Shown here: in pieces, positions 12,070 to 24,740 of the stretch
Layout of the letters: every line of letters starts with the position of its first letter
Position numbering within the stretch: the first letter of the stretch is position 1
Source of the DNA: Gymnorhina tibicen
Lineage: Eukaryota; Chordata; Aves; Passeriformes; Artamidae
Length of the DNA: 64,000 nt
Assembly (NCBI GenBank): GCA_013399875.1
Contig: VXAZ01000607.1
Coordinates: 870,945 to 934,944 of the forward strand
Reading direction: 5' to 3'
Made by a program: the position numbers and the translations under genes
Notes under the pieces: generated by a model
What the model saw: the letters and a program-made list of their open reading frames with translations, nothing else
Told to the model about the DNA's origin: nothing
Database searches by the model: none

Positions 12070-12250
12070 CAGCCAATTCACACATGTTTTATTCATAGAA
12101 ACACTGCAAAGTTCACGCGCGTTCACTAATTACTCAACCTGCTCCTCTGTCAGGTGAATAATGAGGGGAAAAATAATCAGCAATTTGTTCAAAACCACAT
12201 GGAGAAATTCCGAGGGCGCTACGGCAGGGCTGTGCTCTGCATACTGAAAC
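12070..12250. promoter_or_regulatory. DSCAML1: Candidate intronic enhancer/CNE
   Basis: A unique AT-rich island with agccaattcacacatgtttt, cactaattactcaacc, gtgaataatgagg and aaataatcagcaatttg. It is flanked on both sides by GC-rich intron. The regulatory role is inferred from composition. Confidence 0.35.
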
Positions 12251-14399
12251 CTGGCTGATGTGATGCTGCAAAGAAACCCGGGGCACTCACCAAAGTGACC
12301 CCAGCGTAACCAGCGCTCCCGTGCACCCCCAAATCCCAGCCTGCCCCACACAGCCAGGGGCCATTTCCAGGAGCTCCAGGCCCGCCACAGCTGTACCTGG
12401 GAGGAGAAATGCCTTTAAAAAGCACTGAGGAGCTCCTGCCTCCTTGGAGCGCTCAGAAGCCCAGCCAGGCCTTGCTCTCTGCAGCGCTGCTAATTACCAT
12501 GGCTTTCCAGAAGGCAGGAATAATTAAAGCACCTTCCCTTCCCCTGGAGAACGAGAGCAGGAGCCTTAGCGGCCGGCGCAGGGAAGAGAAAGCATTTCCC
12601 AAACTTCTCTGCTTTCCTCGGGAGCTGAGCCTGGCAGCGGGGCAGAGCAGCCAGGAGCCTCCTGCGGGGATGCTCCCGTCAGCACCCACCCGAGGGGGGG
12701 AAGGACCAGGGAAAACCAGCCTGCACGAGAGAGCTGGGTGGGAAATCTCAGGCTTTTTAGCTGAAGAAGCACTGAGGAGCCAGCACATCCGCTCCCAAGG
12801 AGCCGCTGCTGCCAGGGGACTCCTGCCTTGGCACAGCAGTTACCGCAAAATAAAATTATCCTCTGAAAAGGCATCATAGAGCATTAAGCCCTGGAAGTTC
12901 CCACTTGCCCAGCCAGAAATCCCAACGTGCTGTGTCACCCTGTTGGTCCTGCAGGAGGGAGGTGGGAGGGAGGCCACCAAGAGAGGGCTCTGTGGCCACC
13001 GAGAGGCCTCCTTTGGCCAACACTGACTTTTCAGACCTGGGCTCTGCCACTGCAGCAAAGTTGCAGTCGAGCGTCGGCATCTCCACAGCGGCAAACGGGA
13101 GCGTAATCACAGAGAGGTGAGGGGAGGGAGGAAACAAAAAGCAGCAATAAATCACTTCCCTGCTGCTACCCGAGGAGATATAATTAAGTTTATGCTTAGA
13201 GTGGCATTGCTGACAGTAGTCCTGGAATGAGATAAACACATGGCGTGAGGTTAGGCTGTGTGCTGAGTGGCAGGTGACACGTGTGCTCAGGAACGGCCTT
13301 GATTAGGGAGTCCCCAAACACGGGGAGAGCACCAGGAAACACCTGGAAAGCTGCACACTGGCAGGCACGGGGCACCAGTGCACACCCAGGACGGGCTCTG
13401 CGGCCTCTGCTGAGAGCCCGCTGCTCCAGCCGGCCTCACCCCAGGCTGCCCAGGGGTGTCCCCCCTTTCCTGGTGCCCACCATCACCCAGGGGTGCCCAG
13501 CTCGCCAGTCTGAGTCCTGCTCGCGCTTAAGCACAGGCTTAACTTTAAGCACGGGCTTAACTCTAAGCACATGAAATGTCCACTGATCTCCAAAGGATTA
13601 TTCGTGGGCTCAGCTGCGCGCACCAGGGGCTCAGCAGGGCTGGGATGCTCCGTGTCACCTCCCGGGACAAGAGGCAGAGACAAACCCTGCAAAGGGGGTG
13701 TGACAGAACGGCAGGGGGTGCCCAGCCAGCTCAGCACGGGGACACTCACCGAGGCTGGACACCAAAGCTCCTGACAGAGGCCAGGAACACTGTGGGCACT
13801 GCAGGCCATCTCCTACTCAAGCACACCTGCGCGTTTTCAAACGCTTTCCGTGATTCTCTTAAGAAAAATTCCACAACCTTGCAGTAATTCTCACTTACAG
13901 AAAAGAGCTTGGTGTGGGTTTTCTGGTAGCATGCAGTAATTGAAGACAACCCCCAAACAGGAGCAAGTTTTTCCTAGCCTGGTCTTGCAATATGTTTCAA
14001 ACATTCTTATTTTAAAGTATCTGTAGAACGCTCCTTCTGCCCTTCCCAGAGGTTTGACGAACACATTTCTGCAAAGCGTGACGCTGCTCCGGGGCTGCTG
14101 TCCCAGGTTTTATTACCTGATGTCCCCTCCGCTGAGAGAGAGGTCAGGCCTGGCCACCCACAAAGCTTGGCTTTAGCAGCTCAGGCCAAAGAGCAGAGAA
14201 GGACACCCCAAATCCAGCTGAGTGCCATTGGGGTGACATCTAAGCAAGAGCCTCTTCCTGCCCTCCGGTGTGGCACAGACTCTGCCACAGCCATCAGCAT
14301 CCCACCTCCAGCCCCTGATCCCACCCCGGCCAGGAGGAGCCTCCGAAAGCCCGAGCATGGCCCAGCTCAGCTGAGAGCCTCCAGCTGCCATCTGGACGG
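12251..14399. other. Intron 3, small 18-bp tandem repeat, otherwise nothing recognised
   Basis: Mostly GC-rich. A short AT patch at 12490-12530 (gctaattaccatgg, aggaataattaaagc) and a milder one at 13140-13250. 13820-14060 is moderately AT-rich without recognisable features. Contains the tandem repeat listed at 13528-13570. Confidence 0.6.
13528..13570 (+). repeat. 18-bp tandem repeat, about 2.4 copies
   Basis: The unit taagcacrggcttaacty is repeated twice and then begins a third time (taagcacatg). It gives the LSTGLT repeat in an overlapping frame. It is an intronic tandem duplication. Confidence 0.85.
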
Positions 14400-15060
14400 A
14401 TCACAGGATTTTTTTCCATGCAAATATGAAAGAGGGGGTGGGGGAAGGCTGAGGAGAAACGAGGCTGCAAAACGAATTCAGCATCAATTATTCTAAAATA
14501 TGCGTGTTAATATGGGAAGGGCTCCATGGCTGCATCCATCTCCACTTCTGTTCATTCTGAGCAGCAAAATGTGACCCGGGAAGATGACAGCATCTCGCGT
14601 CTCACTTACACAAACACGAGCCGGGCAAGGGGGGATAATAAAACGGGAGACAATGCTGCATATTAAAATGCCACAGATGGAGCTTTCTGCAGCCTGCCTC
14701 GGAGATTATTGCTGGGCCATATTGTATTAAAAAATGGGGGGTGGGTGTGTTATTTATTTAATTTTTAAACAAATTCCATCTCCTACTCATGCCGGATGGA
14801 TAAAGTGAGCTCTTGAGCTCCAGCCAGCTTTGCCAGCAAACCCACATGAAAAATGCATTTTCATTAATACAAACTGTTTGCAGTAGGTAAATTAATTCTG
14901 GAAATGGTTTTCATACATGGCAAATTATACGTTCAGTGAAAACACTGGATGACACTCCACAGTCCTAATAAAAGCCCCGCGTTCCCTTTAATGAAGCGGG
15001 ATTGCCAGGTAAAGGCGGCGAGCGGGAACAATTAAACAAACAAACAAGTCAACAGGCGAG
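14400..15060. promoter_or_regulatory. DSCAML1: Long candidate enhancer/CNE block
   Basis: One of the longest unique AT-rich blocks. It has an exact POU octamer atgcaaat at 14418-14425, caattattctaaaatatgcg near 14485, gcatattaaaatgccac near 14660, ttatttatttaatttttaaac near 14751, gaaaaatgcattttcattaatac near 14848 and gtaaattaattctgg near 14888. No repeat signature is seen. The length and motif content strongly resemble a developmental CNE; conservation is untested. Confidence 0.45.
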
Positions 15061-16794
15061 CGGGAGCTGATGGGGCTGGGGGGTTTTCAGGCTGCTGCAG
15101 CCATCCCAGGATCCAGCCCCACAGGCTGGAGTTTCCCAGAGAGGAGGAAGAGAGGGAGGAGCAGCCCGGGTCCCTTCCCACCACCGATGGTCTGAGGGTC
15201 ACGCCGGGGACGGTGCAAGGGGCTGCCCAGTTCTGAGGGCACAGAGGCGACGAGCACAGCAGGGCTGGCCAAGGAGCCAGGGAAGGCCCTGCCAACCCTC
15301 CACCATCTCCCAGCCGGGGAACGAGCCCAGCGATGGAGCTCTCTCCTCACAAGTTTCTCTTCTGCTCTCAAACCCTTTAATGTCTCCTTTAGCAGTCCCG
15401 TTCCCGGGCGCCTGCCGATGGCGAGGGAAGCGATCTATAATTGATGCAGTGACGCTGTGCCACGGCCCCAGCCAGGAGACATCTGCTCTGCACGTAGCCG
15501 CGCTCAGGTGCTGTCACGCCGCATTTACCGCAGCGTATCACGGCCCGGCTGCCTATGCTAATGTGGGGCCAGCCCTGGGCCCCGACACCCTCAGCTCGGG
15601 GTGTCAGGGCCCGGAGAGGTCGCGCTGAGGTGTTCTCCAGCCTGCTTTTCAGGCTTATTCCCACAAATTTCCTTTGGCAGCACCGAGCCTGCACCCAGTG
15701 ACCAAAGCTGCCGGGCGCTTGCGACGGCAGCGCCGTGCCCACCCTCACTGCTCCCTTCCGGCAGCATCCCTGCACCCACAGCCTCTGCCAGTGCCTTCCC
15801 CTCCGAATTCCGGCTCTTAAAGCCCTGAGCCAAGCAGAAGGCAGGCGCAACACCTTGGAAGTGGAGGAACTTGGAGTGATTTGAAGAGCAGAACAAATCT
15901 CCATCCCTGCATTTGTCACGGGGAACTGAAAGCCACGGAAGGAGGGGGCAGCATTTCATAACAGCCTGCCACGTTAGAAAACAAAGAGTGATAAAGAATC
16001 TTTTAGTCACCTCTTAATTACATATTCCGGGTGCATTAAGAAAGGAGAAATGTATCTCAGGTCACTGCCTGTCACTGCGACAAAGGCCCGTGATGAGTTC
16101 TGTATTCAAAATATTTGCACTAATTATCAGCACAGCTCCCCTTTGAAAGCGCTCGGAGGGAAGGCTGGTGTTCCACCCGAGGGAATCAGCTCGCAGCCCG
16201 CGCTGCTTTCGCTGCACTGCACATAAATATACTCGTGCACGGGTATATTTTTACCAACGTGCCCGGCTATGTATCCATGGAGAAAAACCTATAAATGCCT
16301 AATGCTCGTCTTGTGGGGCTGGGGAGCAGCAGCAGCACGAGAGGGGCTCCGCTCCTCTCTCCTGCAGATGCTGGCTGAGCCACCATGGTCTCTGCTGGGT
16401 TTCCAAAGGTGGGAGCAGAGACTCTCGCCCCCGGGCGACGGCTCCAGCCACAGCTTGGTCAGATGGAAAACAGCCCTCTGCCAATGCAAATGCCCAGGGA
16501 AGGAGAGAAACGTGCTGAATGCAAATGGGACTGACCTTTAATTAGTGCATAAGGAGGCACAAGGCAGAGAAAAGCCACCAGAACTTCCCTAGGCACCTTC
16601 CCTTTCTCAAGCACAGCAGGAATCACTGCGTCCCCACACCAGTGACTCTAATTTTCCAGGCAGGAGCTCCCACAGAACATCTTCCCCCTCTCTGCCTGCT
16701 CTGCTGCTGAGCCAATGTCCCAGAAGGGCCAAGAGGAGGGTGAGGGATGGGCAAACAGAGGTCCCAGGCTCCCAGCATGGGTGCCTGCAGGATC
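15061..16794. other. Intron 3, mixed; two AT-rich islands
   Basis: 15061-15420 and 15600-15940 are GC-rich with nothing seen. 15430-15570 combines CpGs with ctataattgatgc and cctatgctaatgtgg. 15950-16290 is AT-rich (ctcttaattacatattcc, gcactaattatcagc, cataaatatactcg) and is CNE-like. A further patch at 16515-16560 has gacctttaattagtgcataagg. No gene. Confidence 0.5.
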
Positions 16795-17090
16795 TCGTTG
16801 CAGGAACGTGGGGTTGGCCTCTTCTCCCAGGTAGCTACTGCCAGGACAGGAGGACACGGCCTCAAGCTGCACCAGGGGAGGTTCAGGGTGGACATCAAGA
16901 AGAATGAAAGGGATGTTAAACACTGGAAATGGCTGCCCAGGGAGGTTTTGGGTCTCCATCCGTGGAGGTGTCCAAGGAATGACTGCATGTGGCACTCAGC
17001 GCTCTGGGCTGGGTGACAAGGTGGGCATCGGTCACAGGTTTGGACTCGATCTTAGAGGTCTTTTCCAAACAAAATGATTCTGTGATCCTA
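16795..17090 (+). mobile_element. CR1 LINE fragment, 3' end, plus orientation
   Basis: Recognisable CR1 3' sequence in order: ggggttggcctcttctccca, ctcaagctgcaccaggggag, aacactggaaatggctgccc, and the terminal ggtcttttccaaacaaaatg followed by attctgtgatcc. It is truncated at its 5' end with no coding capacity left. Divergence from the family pattern suggests an old insertion. This is typical bird repeat content. Confidence 0.9.
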
Positions 17091-18330
17091 TTGTGAGGCA
17101 AGAGAAGGGCCACAGGCACCCAGCAGGCGCTGCTTGCCCCCACGTGGCCCCTGCCACCCGGCAGGACACAGCACAGCTCCTGCCTGTGGATATCCTCCCC
17201 GTTTGACACAAACTGACCGAGGATGCAGAGCAACCTCTGAGAGCCCTGGAGCTGCTTGGGGCCGCCAGCATCCTCACCCCCACCTCTGGGTCACATCTTG
17301 GTGTCATTCTCACGGAATTCCGCATCACTCCCCTGTTTGTTGCCATCCAATAACCCAGAGAGCCTTCCCGGGAGCGCTCGCTCTAACCCGGCCGTATGCT
17401 ACGGAGCAACTCCTTCTCCTCAGCCGGCATTTAATCTGAGTGGACAGCAGCAAAACCATGTAGATATAAATGGGGCAAGGAGAAAATAGCACGCCTCGGG
17501 TTCCTCGGGGAAGCATATGGGACCAGGAGACTTATTAATAAATTCTTCTTTGTTCTGTATTGTCTGTGATAAATAGCCGCACTCAGCATCAATAACCGCA
17601 AACATCCTTGGGAAAGAGAGACATGCAGGAACCCATCACGCTGCTGAGAGCAGAGAATGGATTCAATTTCGGGGCTGAAGGCAAATTTCACAGCCCTAAA
17701 CAAAATTATCCGAGGGGGCTGCTGTGGCCACACATGCAATAAATGTAAGGTTATGGCCACTGAAGCAGCAGAACGTCTCCCAAGAGTTGTAATGCCTTAA
17801 GTGAGAGGATAAGAAAGAGTAGCCCCGTTCAGGAGGGTGCCTTTGGAAAAATAACATTTATGTTTCTGAATCAAAAGTGTTTTTATTAAGGGAACACAAC
17901 ACTTCTGGAATGTTATTGCCCTAGAGATTACTCAAACTCCCACCCCTGTGCTGGCATCCAAAAGTAAATTTCCACGAGATTTTAAACACTGCTGAGACCT
18001 CAATAATTTGGGAGTAGGAGGGAAAAGAGAGCAGTAGCAAGAGACATTCCTAATGGTGAAGACATGAAAAACGCAGCTTTATTTTTTGATGATTGCATTA
18101 GATTTTTTTTTATCACAGAGATGAAAAATGAGCAGCTACCACCTCCTAATTCACTGCCTGGGGACTGGATTCCTCTCCGCTGCCATTTGAGGAGAGGCAC
18201 TGGAAGCAGCAGTGAGCAGGAAACGAGTTACACTGGGGAAGAGCCTGTTCCATTGTGGAAAAATTGTGGAAAAACAGTAACCTGGTGCTGAGTGCGTGTA
18301 CTGAGGGCAGGAGAAAGCCCAGGACTGTGC
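17091..18330. promoter_or_regulatory. DSCAML1: AT-rich stretch with several CNE-like islands
   Basis: 17091-17400 is mixed. 17440-18130 is AT-rich with cttattaataaattcttc, gtgataaatagccgc, gcaataaatgtaagg, ataacatttatgtttctgaa and cctcaataatttggg. No repeat ends or genes are recognised. Parts may be regulatory, parts ordinary intron. Confidence 0.3.
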
Positions 18331-18585
18331 TTAGAATGTAGAACCACAGAACTGTTAAGGTTGGAAAATCCATCTAAGACCATCTGGAATAACCCAGCAC
18401 AGCCAAGCCCAGCACAAACCACGTCCCCGAGTGCCACATCTTTTAAACACTCCCAGGAATGGTGACTCCAACGCTGCCCTGGGCAGCCGTGCCAGTGCCT
18501 GACAACCTTTCTGGTGAGGAAATTTCCCCTAATATCCCATCTAAACCTAGCCTGGCACAACTTGAGGTCCGTTTCCTCTTGTGCC
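18331..18585 (-). mobile_element. CR1 LINE fragment, minus orientation
   Basis: This is the reverse complement of a CR1 3' end. Reading on the plus strand: gaaccacagaactgttaagg, ttggaaaatccatctaagac, ccctgggcagccgtgccagt, aaatttcccctaatatccca. It is a 5'-truncated, non-coding remnant. Confidence 0.9.
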
Positions 18586-19085
18586 TGACCCCTGCGTGGC
18601 CGCACCCTCCTGTCAGGGAGCCGTGGAGAGCGAGGAGGCTCCCCTCGGACTGGTCAGAACCGCGGACAGCGCTCGGCCAGCCCGTGGGAATCCCCCCCTT
18701 CTGTCCGCAGCCCTTAAAAGCCGGGCTTTTGCCTTATTTGTTTTATTAGTTTGGGCTTATTTGTCTCCAAGAGGGCGAGGAGCGGGCGCTCCGCGCCCCA
18801 CGCGCTCAGCACGCCGCGGGCTCCGAGCGCGCCGCGGGAAGGATCCAGCTCCTCATCTCTTCCTCCCCGCAGAAACCTTTCAGCTGCCAGCGTGTGTTCC
18901 CACCCACAGATCTGGTGACTTCCCCGGGAAGCTCCGAGGAGTAGGCAGTGCCATCCAAGGTGGCCCGGGGAAGCGTACAACCGCCCGGAACACGCACGTG
19001 GCTGCGAGGAGACGCGATCGACACCTCTCCTTTCCCCGAACAGCTTCTCCCCCGAGGTACCGCCAGGGTACGCGCAAAAGGACAA
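18586..19085. promoter_or_regulatory. CpG-rich island inside intron 3
   Basis: Many CpGs, especially 18650-18850 (gggcgaggagcgggcgctcc, cacgccgcgggctccgagcg). It lies between two CR1 fragments. It could be an intragenic CpG island or alternative promoter, or only unmethylated-looking GC-rich intron. No first exon is recognised. Confidence 0.35.
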
Positions 19086-19340
19086 GGAGAAACGGCTCTA
19101 AACCAGAACAGGGTCAGTTTGAGTAGATGTAAGGAAGACTTTTCTTGCAGTGAAGGTGGTGAAACACTGGCACGGGCTGCCCAGAGAGGTGGCAGATGCC
19201 CCGTCCCTGGAAACGTTTAAGGTCAGGTTGGACAGGGCTCTGAGCAGCCCGGCCTAGTTGAAGATGTCCCTGCTCATTGCGGTGGGCCGGACTAAATGGC
19301 CTCTAAATGTCTCTTCCAAACAAAAGAATTCTCTGATTCC
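19086..19340 (+). mobile_element. CR1 LINE fragment, plus orientation
   Basis: A CR1 3' region of a different subtype from the copy at 16.8 kb: gagtagatgtaaggaagact, ggcacgggctgcccagagag, tagttgaagatgtccctgct, actaaatggcctctaaatgt, ending near attctctgattcc. 5'-truncated and non-coding. Confidence 0.9.
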
Positions 19341-22220
19341 AGAAGCCCACCAATGGCCACAAGCCCCGGGCCAGCTCTGTGGGTACAGAGGACCTTCCCT
19401 CCTGTCACTTGGCTGAGTTCGTGCAGGCACCTGGGATTACTGGCCCAGTGTGACCACATCAGCTCTTTTCCGACAACATTAAAAGCTCAGCGCTGCTGCT
19501 AATGCTCCCTTTGGGCAACACGAGCAAGTTTCAGGCTGTTGTCACAAAAGTGAACGCGTCTTGCTGAATTTTAACCTGACTGAAAGGCACGAGTGCTCAG
19601 GGAAGCAATTTGCACAGCAGCCTTGCATCAGGGCAACCCCCTTTTCTTTCTTGTTAATCCTCTGCTCTGCAACCATCTTTTTTTTCCTCATTCTTTCACT
19701 TGGAGCACCACGAGTTTGAAAGGATAAAGTACATTAAGAGTTTTAATGCTGAGGAAGATATCAGCCTGACATTTTAATAACACTAATGCTCTGGAATTTG
19801 CAGCATTATCACTGTTGTGCGTATCTCAACACCAGTTCCTCCACTGTGGTTCAGACAAGCTCTACACTACATTAAACACCACCAGTAAAGAAATCAGCCC
19901 CTTCCATGGTGCCTGAGACAATGATTTTCCAGCACCACGTGCAGAGACATCCCAGGGATTACCACCCTCTCTCCCATCAGCTCGTAGACAACTGCTCCTC
20001 ACCCTCTGCCTCCCGAAGAGCTGAGCTGTGACAACTAAAGCAACGATGCGGAGATATAAACGCTGCTTCTTGTAAGGGTTTTTTGTCTCAGCACAAAACC
20101 AAGCCCTCTCCAAAGCCAGTTTCCCAGCCTGCATCTCGCAGAATCACCCCCGATCCTTTGCTTCTACATCCCACAGCTCAGTTCAGTGCTACCCGATTTA
20201 CTTGCTCCTTTGCCTGTGTCAAGCCTGAAATTCATCCTAAATTCATCCTAAATTCATCCAGTGCACGCAAACCACGAGGATAGGATGCAGTTTGGATGAC
20301 GCAGCGAGGGACAGACGAATGGGAGGGACTCTCTTAAAAACAAAGAGGACCATTCCTGTCCACAGAAACCGGAGTGGAAAGAGACGGACACCAACGAGCT
20401 CTGCTGGGAGGGACGGCCGCTCCAGCGCCCACCACAGCTGCACAGAGGGCCCGGGTGGCTGCAGGAAATTTTGGGAGCTCAGGGAAAGGCAGAGTAGATG
20501 CCCCATCCCTGCGTGTCCTGAGTCCCTGAGTCAGCAGCACCCACAGCTTCACCTTCCCCCTGCTCTCGCACCTTCTGTCCTGCAAGAGGAGAGGCTAAAG
20601 CTGTGTAAAACTAGCAGCAGAGACAAACAGAGACGGGAAACACCCGGGCTCAGTACTGAAACATCCCCCACCTGCATCTTCTGGTGTCTCTGCTCCAGAC
20701 ACCAGCAAAGCGCTGGCCATGAAACACCTGCCCAAGCCCTGGTTCTGCTTCCTCAGAGGAAACCAAATTCTGGCACTTTCTGCCCCGCTTTTATGTCCGA
20801 GTACAAAAAACCCTAAACAGGCTACAAGCATCAATCAAATCCGATGTAAGAATGTAGATGTCTTAAAAAGTTACAAGCCTGCAAGTCCATAAAAAAATAC
20901 AGCTAAAATGCAGCCAAAGCCCAGGCCTTTTGGGAAGTTCAGACCTAGTGATGGGAGGGCAGAAACCGCTTCCCCTGCTGGCTTTTTGAAACACGCACAC
21001 ACTGCTCTGCAAAGCCTAATGGCAACAGGCACCAGGGGACTTTTTTGGCTTCCAAAACCCCTCTCCTGTGCATGCAGCCCACACACTGGGACTGGGCTTA
21101 ATGAGCAGGAATTTGAAAGCCGACTTCGAGAGAGGCTAAAAACGAGCTGAAGTTTCATGTGCAAAGTCAAATGCAAAAGTAAGTAAGTGGCAGGCAGCCC
21201 GAAGAGTAAATGAGACTGTTACATCTTGTGTCTAATGAGTGACACCAGGTAACGCTGGCAAATTGCTCACCTAGAGACAGCATCAGTGAATTTCTGATGG
21301 ATGAACAAGCCTTTTTTTTCCCCTCATCAGCGCACATCACAGTGAATGATGGAGCATGTTTTCCTGATGGTGCTGGAGATTGTCACAATCATTTGCTGAA
21401 TCCGGTTCTGCCGGTAACACTGTGGCACGAGAGCAAAGTGGCGCTAAGTCAAACCCGCAGCTGACACAAGCCGGAAAAGCTCCCCAAGGGTCAGCCAAAC
21501 CCAGCCGAGGGGCTCACACCCTTGGCTTTCCACAGACACCGTCCCGAGGATAATCAAGGTGCACGAGACAGGGCGGCAGCACAAAGGGGCAACGTGAAAG
21601 CACCGAAGAGGCTCAGAGAGAGAGAGACGGTTCCGCACGGGACAACAAGCGAATCGTGGCCGATCTGCAGCCAGCATGAGGTGAAAAACGCAATGTTTTG
21701 TGGGTGCTTCGCCCAAAACAGGCCCTGAAAGCGCCATCATGTCCAGCATTGGCACGGCCCCTGCCCAGTGTGGCAGGGCCAGGCAGCCAGCGCTGCCCGT
21801 CACGTGGGGAAGCCTCACGGCTGAGCTGCGATGCGTAAAAGGATTTACAGATGTAAAGCCACATCTCGATAACGCTTGGAACAAATCCCTGACATTCTTC
21901 ACACAGCTCTGCACTAACAGGTTAGGCTCTAGCAGAGTGGAAACGGCAGCTCCCCGCTATTTCCACGTCTCCATCCCCGTTAACTGTTTGAAGCCTTCTC
22001 CCCTCGGAAGCAAGGTGGAGCTGGCTCGGCGGAGGCAGGACTCTCCGTGCTGACAATTATTCTCCATTCAGGACTAGCCATTTGCATGCAGTTCATTTGT
22101 GATGCAGAAAAGCTTGAACCTGTCATTATTGCTTGGCATCAGTACAGTGCTGTGAAAAGACACTGCTCGGAACATGCGCACAGCGCTGCACCCTATTTTC
22201 TTTAATCTAGGCTAAAATGA
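19341..22220. other. Intron 3, AT-rich islands, no gene
   Basis: 19560-19870 is AT-rich (cacttggagcaccacgagtt, cattaagagttttaatgctg, cattttaataacactaatgc). A tandem triplication of the 11-mer aaattcatcct lies at 20228-20260. 20800-20910 and 21150-21430 are moderately AT-rich with CNE-like appearance (gtgaatttctgatggatg, tcacaatcatttgctgaat). 22060-22215 has caattattctccattcagg and a tgcatgcag core. The remainder is GC-rich with nothing recognised. Confidence 0.45.
20228..20260 (+). repeat. 11-bp tandem repeat, three copies
   Basis: Three consecutive copies of aaattcatcct, the last shortened by one base. A small local tandem duplication in intron 3. Confidence 0.85.
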
Positions 22221-24740
22221 CAATGAGGAAAAGCAGGAGGGAGGGAGGGAGGAAGACTAGAACGGGGAAAGCATCGTTTCCACAAACAGGAGTGCTTCTC
22301 CGACAAGCCAGGCACAGGTAAGACAAGCAGAGCTCCAAAGGTTTGTCCAGGCATGATCCCGGCCGGGCTGAACGCGAGGGGCTCCCCCGGTGCCAGGGCA
22401 CGCAGGTGACATTGGTGCGGTCCCCTCTGCCCAGCTGCAACCTGCTCAGCAGGACTAGCCCCCAGAAAGGCTCCAGGAGCCACCACTGTGCTGTACAACA
22501 CACTCTGGCCAAGCAGGAGATGCCCAGGGGCCCTCCCCGACACATGCCCAGCACGGCCTCCCCCCGCTGTCCCCAGGCACCGAGATGGGGGTGGCAGTCA
22601 AGGCAGGGGAGCAGATGGAAAGCAAAAACCCCTTGAAAGCTCTGCTCCCCACGGCTATTTCCTGTCTCTTCCCAACAAGCAGGGATCACAAATGCTTCCT
22701 CTCCAAGGCCACGCTGCTGCACTGTGCGGGGAGGGGGCAGTGCCCTCCTTTGCCAAGGCAAGGGCTGTGGGGGAACGGGGATGGAGCGGCTGACACCCCG
22801 GAGAGGCCTGGGGGACAGTGGGGGACACTGCCAGGCAGCTCCAGCCCCCAGCCCCTTCATCAGCAAACACTCCAGGACCCCCACGTACGCTGATATTTGT
22901 GGCCATCTGTGTTCCGGACGGTGCCAGCCCCCAGCCTCTCAACACCTCCCGCCTCTCCCCATCCAGCACCCGACACCAGGCACAAAAGCACAAAAAATCC
23001 CAGCCTTGGCAGACGTGGACCAGCCCGAATGGTCAAAGATCAGCTCAAGCCCTGCCTGTAGCCAAGGCTTTAACAGCTCTGTCAGAACGTCTGTCAGGAA
23101 CTGTTCTCGCTCCTCAGCGTCTCCCTGTCATGTCAACATCCAATTGCTTTTGGCTAACAACTCGACCTCCGTGACTGCTTGTGGCGAGACACTCCAGATC
23201 CCCACCACAAGTGCTGTGGAAAAGCATTTCCCGGTGCCGGCGCTGGCCGGGAATCGCCCCTGTCCGTGCTGAGCCCCCTGCTGCCTCACCGGAGGAGACC
23301 TCTCCGCCCCCAGCCCAGCCCACTCCAGGAGCAGGAGGCTCCTCGATGCGCAGGTGATTTAGGAGCCCAGATCCCATTACGATTCATTGCCAGCAGGGAA
23401 TCCAACTCCCTTGTTACCTTTCAAATGAGCAGAGCTACACATGAATATTAAACACCACCGCGTTCTAGTCCCAGGGAAAAAAAGCCAGTCTTTGAGAATC
23501 CCTCATTAAGATGCACTGGACGCCTTGCACAGGGAGCCCGAGAGCCAATTAAGCAGGACTGTAACAACCCTAAAACGAAGCCGTGCCTCGTTGGGTTCCA
23601 AGCGTCTGGTGGAGCTGGTGCGGGTGCTCTCCCCACAGCGCCCTGGGTGCTCCCAGGCTGCCCCCAGCCCGTCCCAGAACACGACACCACTACCGGAGCT
23701 ATCGGCCAGGAGACGCTTCCTCCCTCCGTGACAGGGACAAGGCTCTTCCCAAACCCGTCTCCCTTCCTCTGCCAGCTCCTCGCCTCCCTGCTCTGTTTCC
23801 AGCACCTTCAGCAAAGTTTATTTGCTGACTTTCAAACCCCTTTATTTCCATGCTGGATCAAGGTAACAGGATCAGACAAGCCTGACGTGTCTCCTGACTG
23901 TGGAGGGACTCTCTCCTCATTCTGCTCCTCATCCTCATCCTCCCCGCCTCTGCCCAACCCCTTCTGCCAGTGCCAGCACCCCCCGCTCAAAATCAATTTC
24001 TATATTTCAGATATAAAGGTTGTTTTACTTGAAGAATGAAGCTGCCCTTCACAGAGGTAATAGAGAGATCAATACCAGTTACATCGAGTTTCCTCGTGGA
24101 AACGAGGAACTGCTGGCGTTTTTCTCCTCCTTGGATCCAGCCAAGTGGGCCGACCCTGCATCCCAGACCCAGGCGGGTGCTCTGCCAGAAAGCCCTGGCC
24201 CCCACAGACCTTGGGAGTGGCTCCTCAAGGTCTCCTCTCCCTGCCAGCGACAAGAGGGGGCGGCGGGAAATGGAAGAGAAAATTGTGGATATAATTTATA
24301 ATGCCTCATTAATTTGACAAATGCCGCTTCATGCGTGCTCTCCGTCAGCCCGTCACTGTCCCAGAAGCCACTAGATCAGCAGCTACTTCAGATGGAAAAT
24401 CTACCTGCAAACCCTGCTGTTTAGAGGATGGATTAATTGCCACTGATCCTCATGTGGCAGCTGGAGCTGTCCTGGATGGTGGCTGCTGCTCCTGCCCCAG
24501 GGCTGGGACCTCTGCACGGAGGGCAGCGACCCCAGCAAGGGATGCAAACCGAGATGGGGAAGGCAAGTACCACAAACAGCTCTCAGAGAAAGCGTTTGAC
24601 CAGCTGTAACAGCTCCTCACCAAGGCTTTTGTATAGAAGCAATCCCATAGGAAATACTTCTTTGCCAAAATGAAGCTTTTGTGGAAACTTCTCATTTCAG
24701 TCACGCACTGAATTCAATTTTGTCTCCATCTGAGAGAAAG
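22221..24740. other. Intron 3, GC-rich with three AT islands
   Basis: 22221-23360 is GC-rich; a (GGGA)4 run lies at about 22238-22253; nothing else is seen. 23361-23480 is a CNE-like island (cccattacgattcattgcc, cacatgaatattaaacacc, cctcattaagatgc nearby). 23990-24080 and 24280-24460 are AT-rich (ctatatttcagatataaagg; gatataatttataatgcctc; cattaatttgacaaatgcc; ggattaattgccactg). No gene. Confidence 0.45.
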
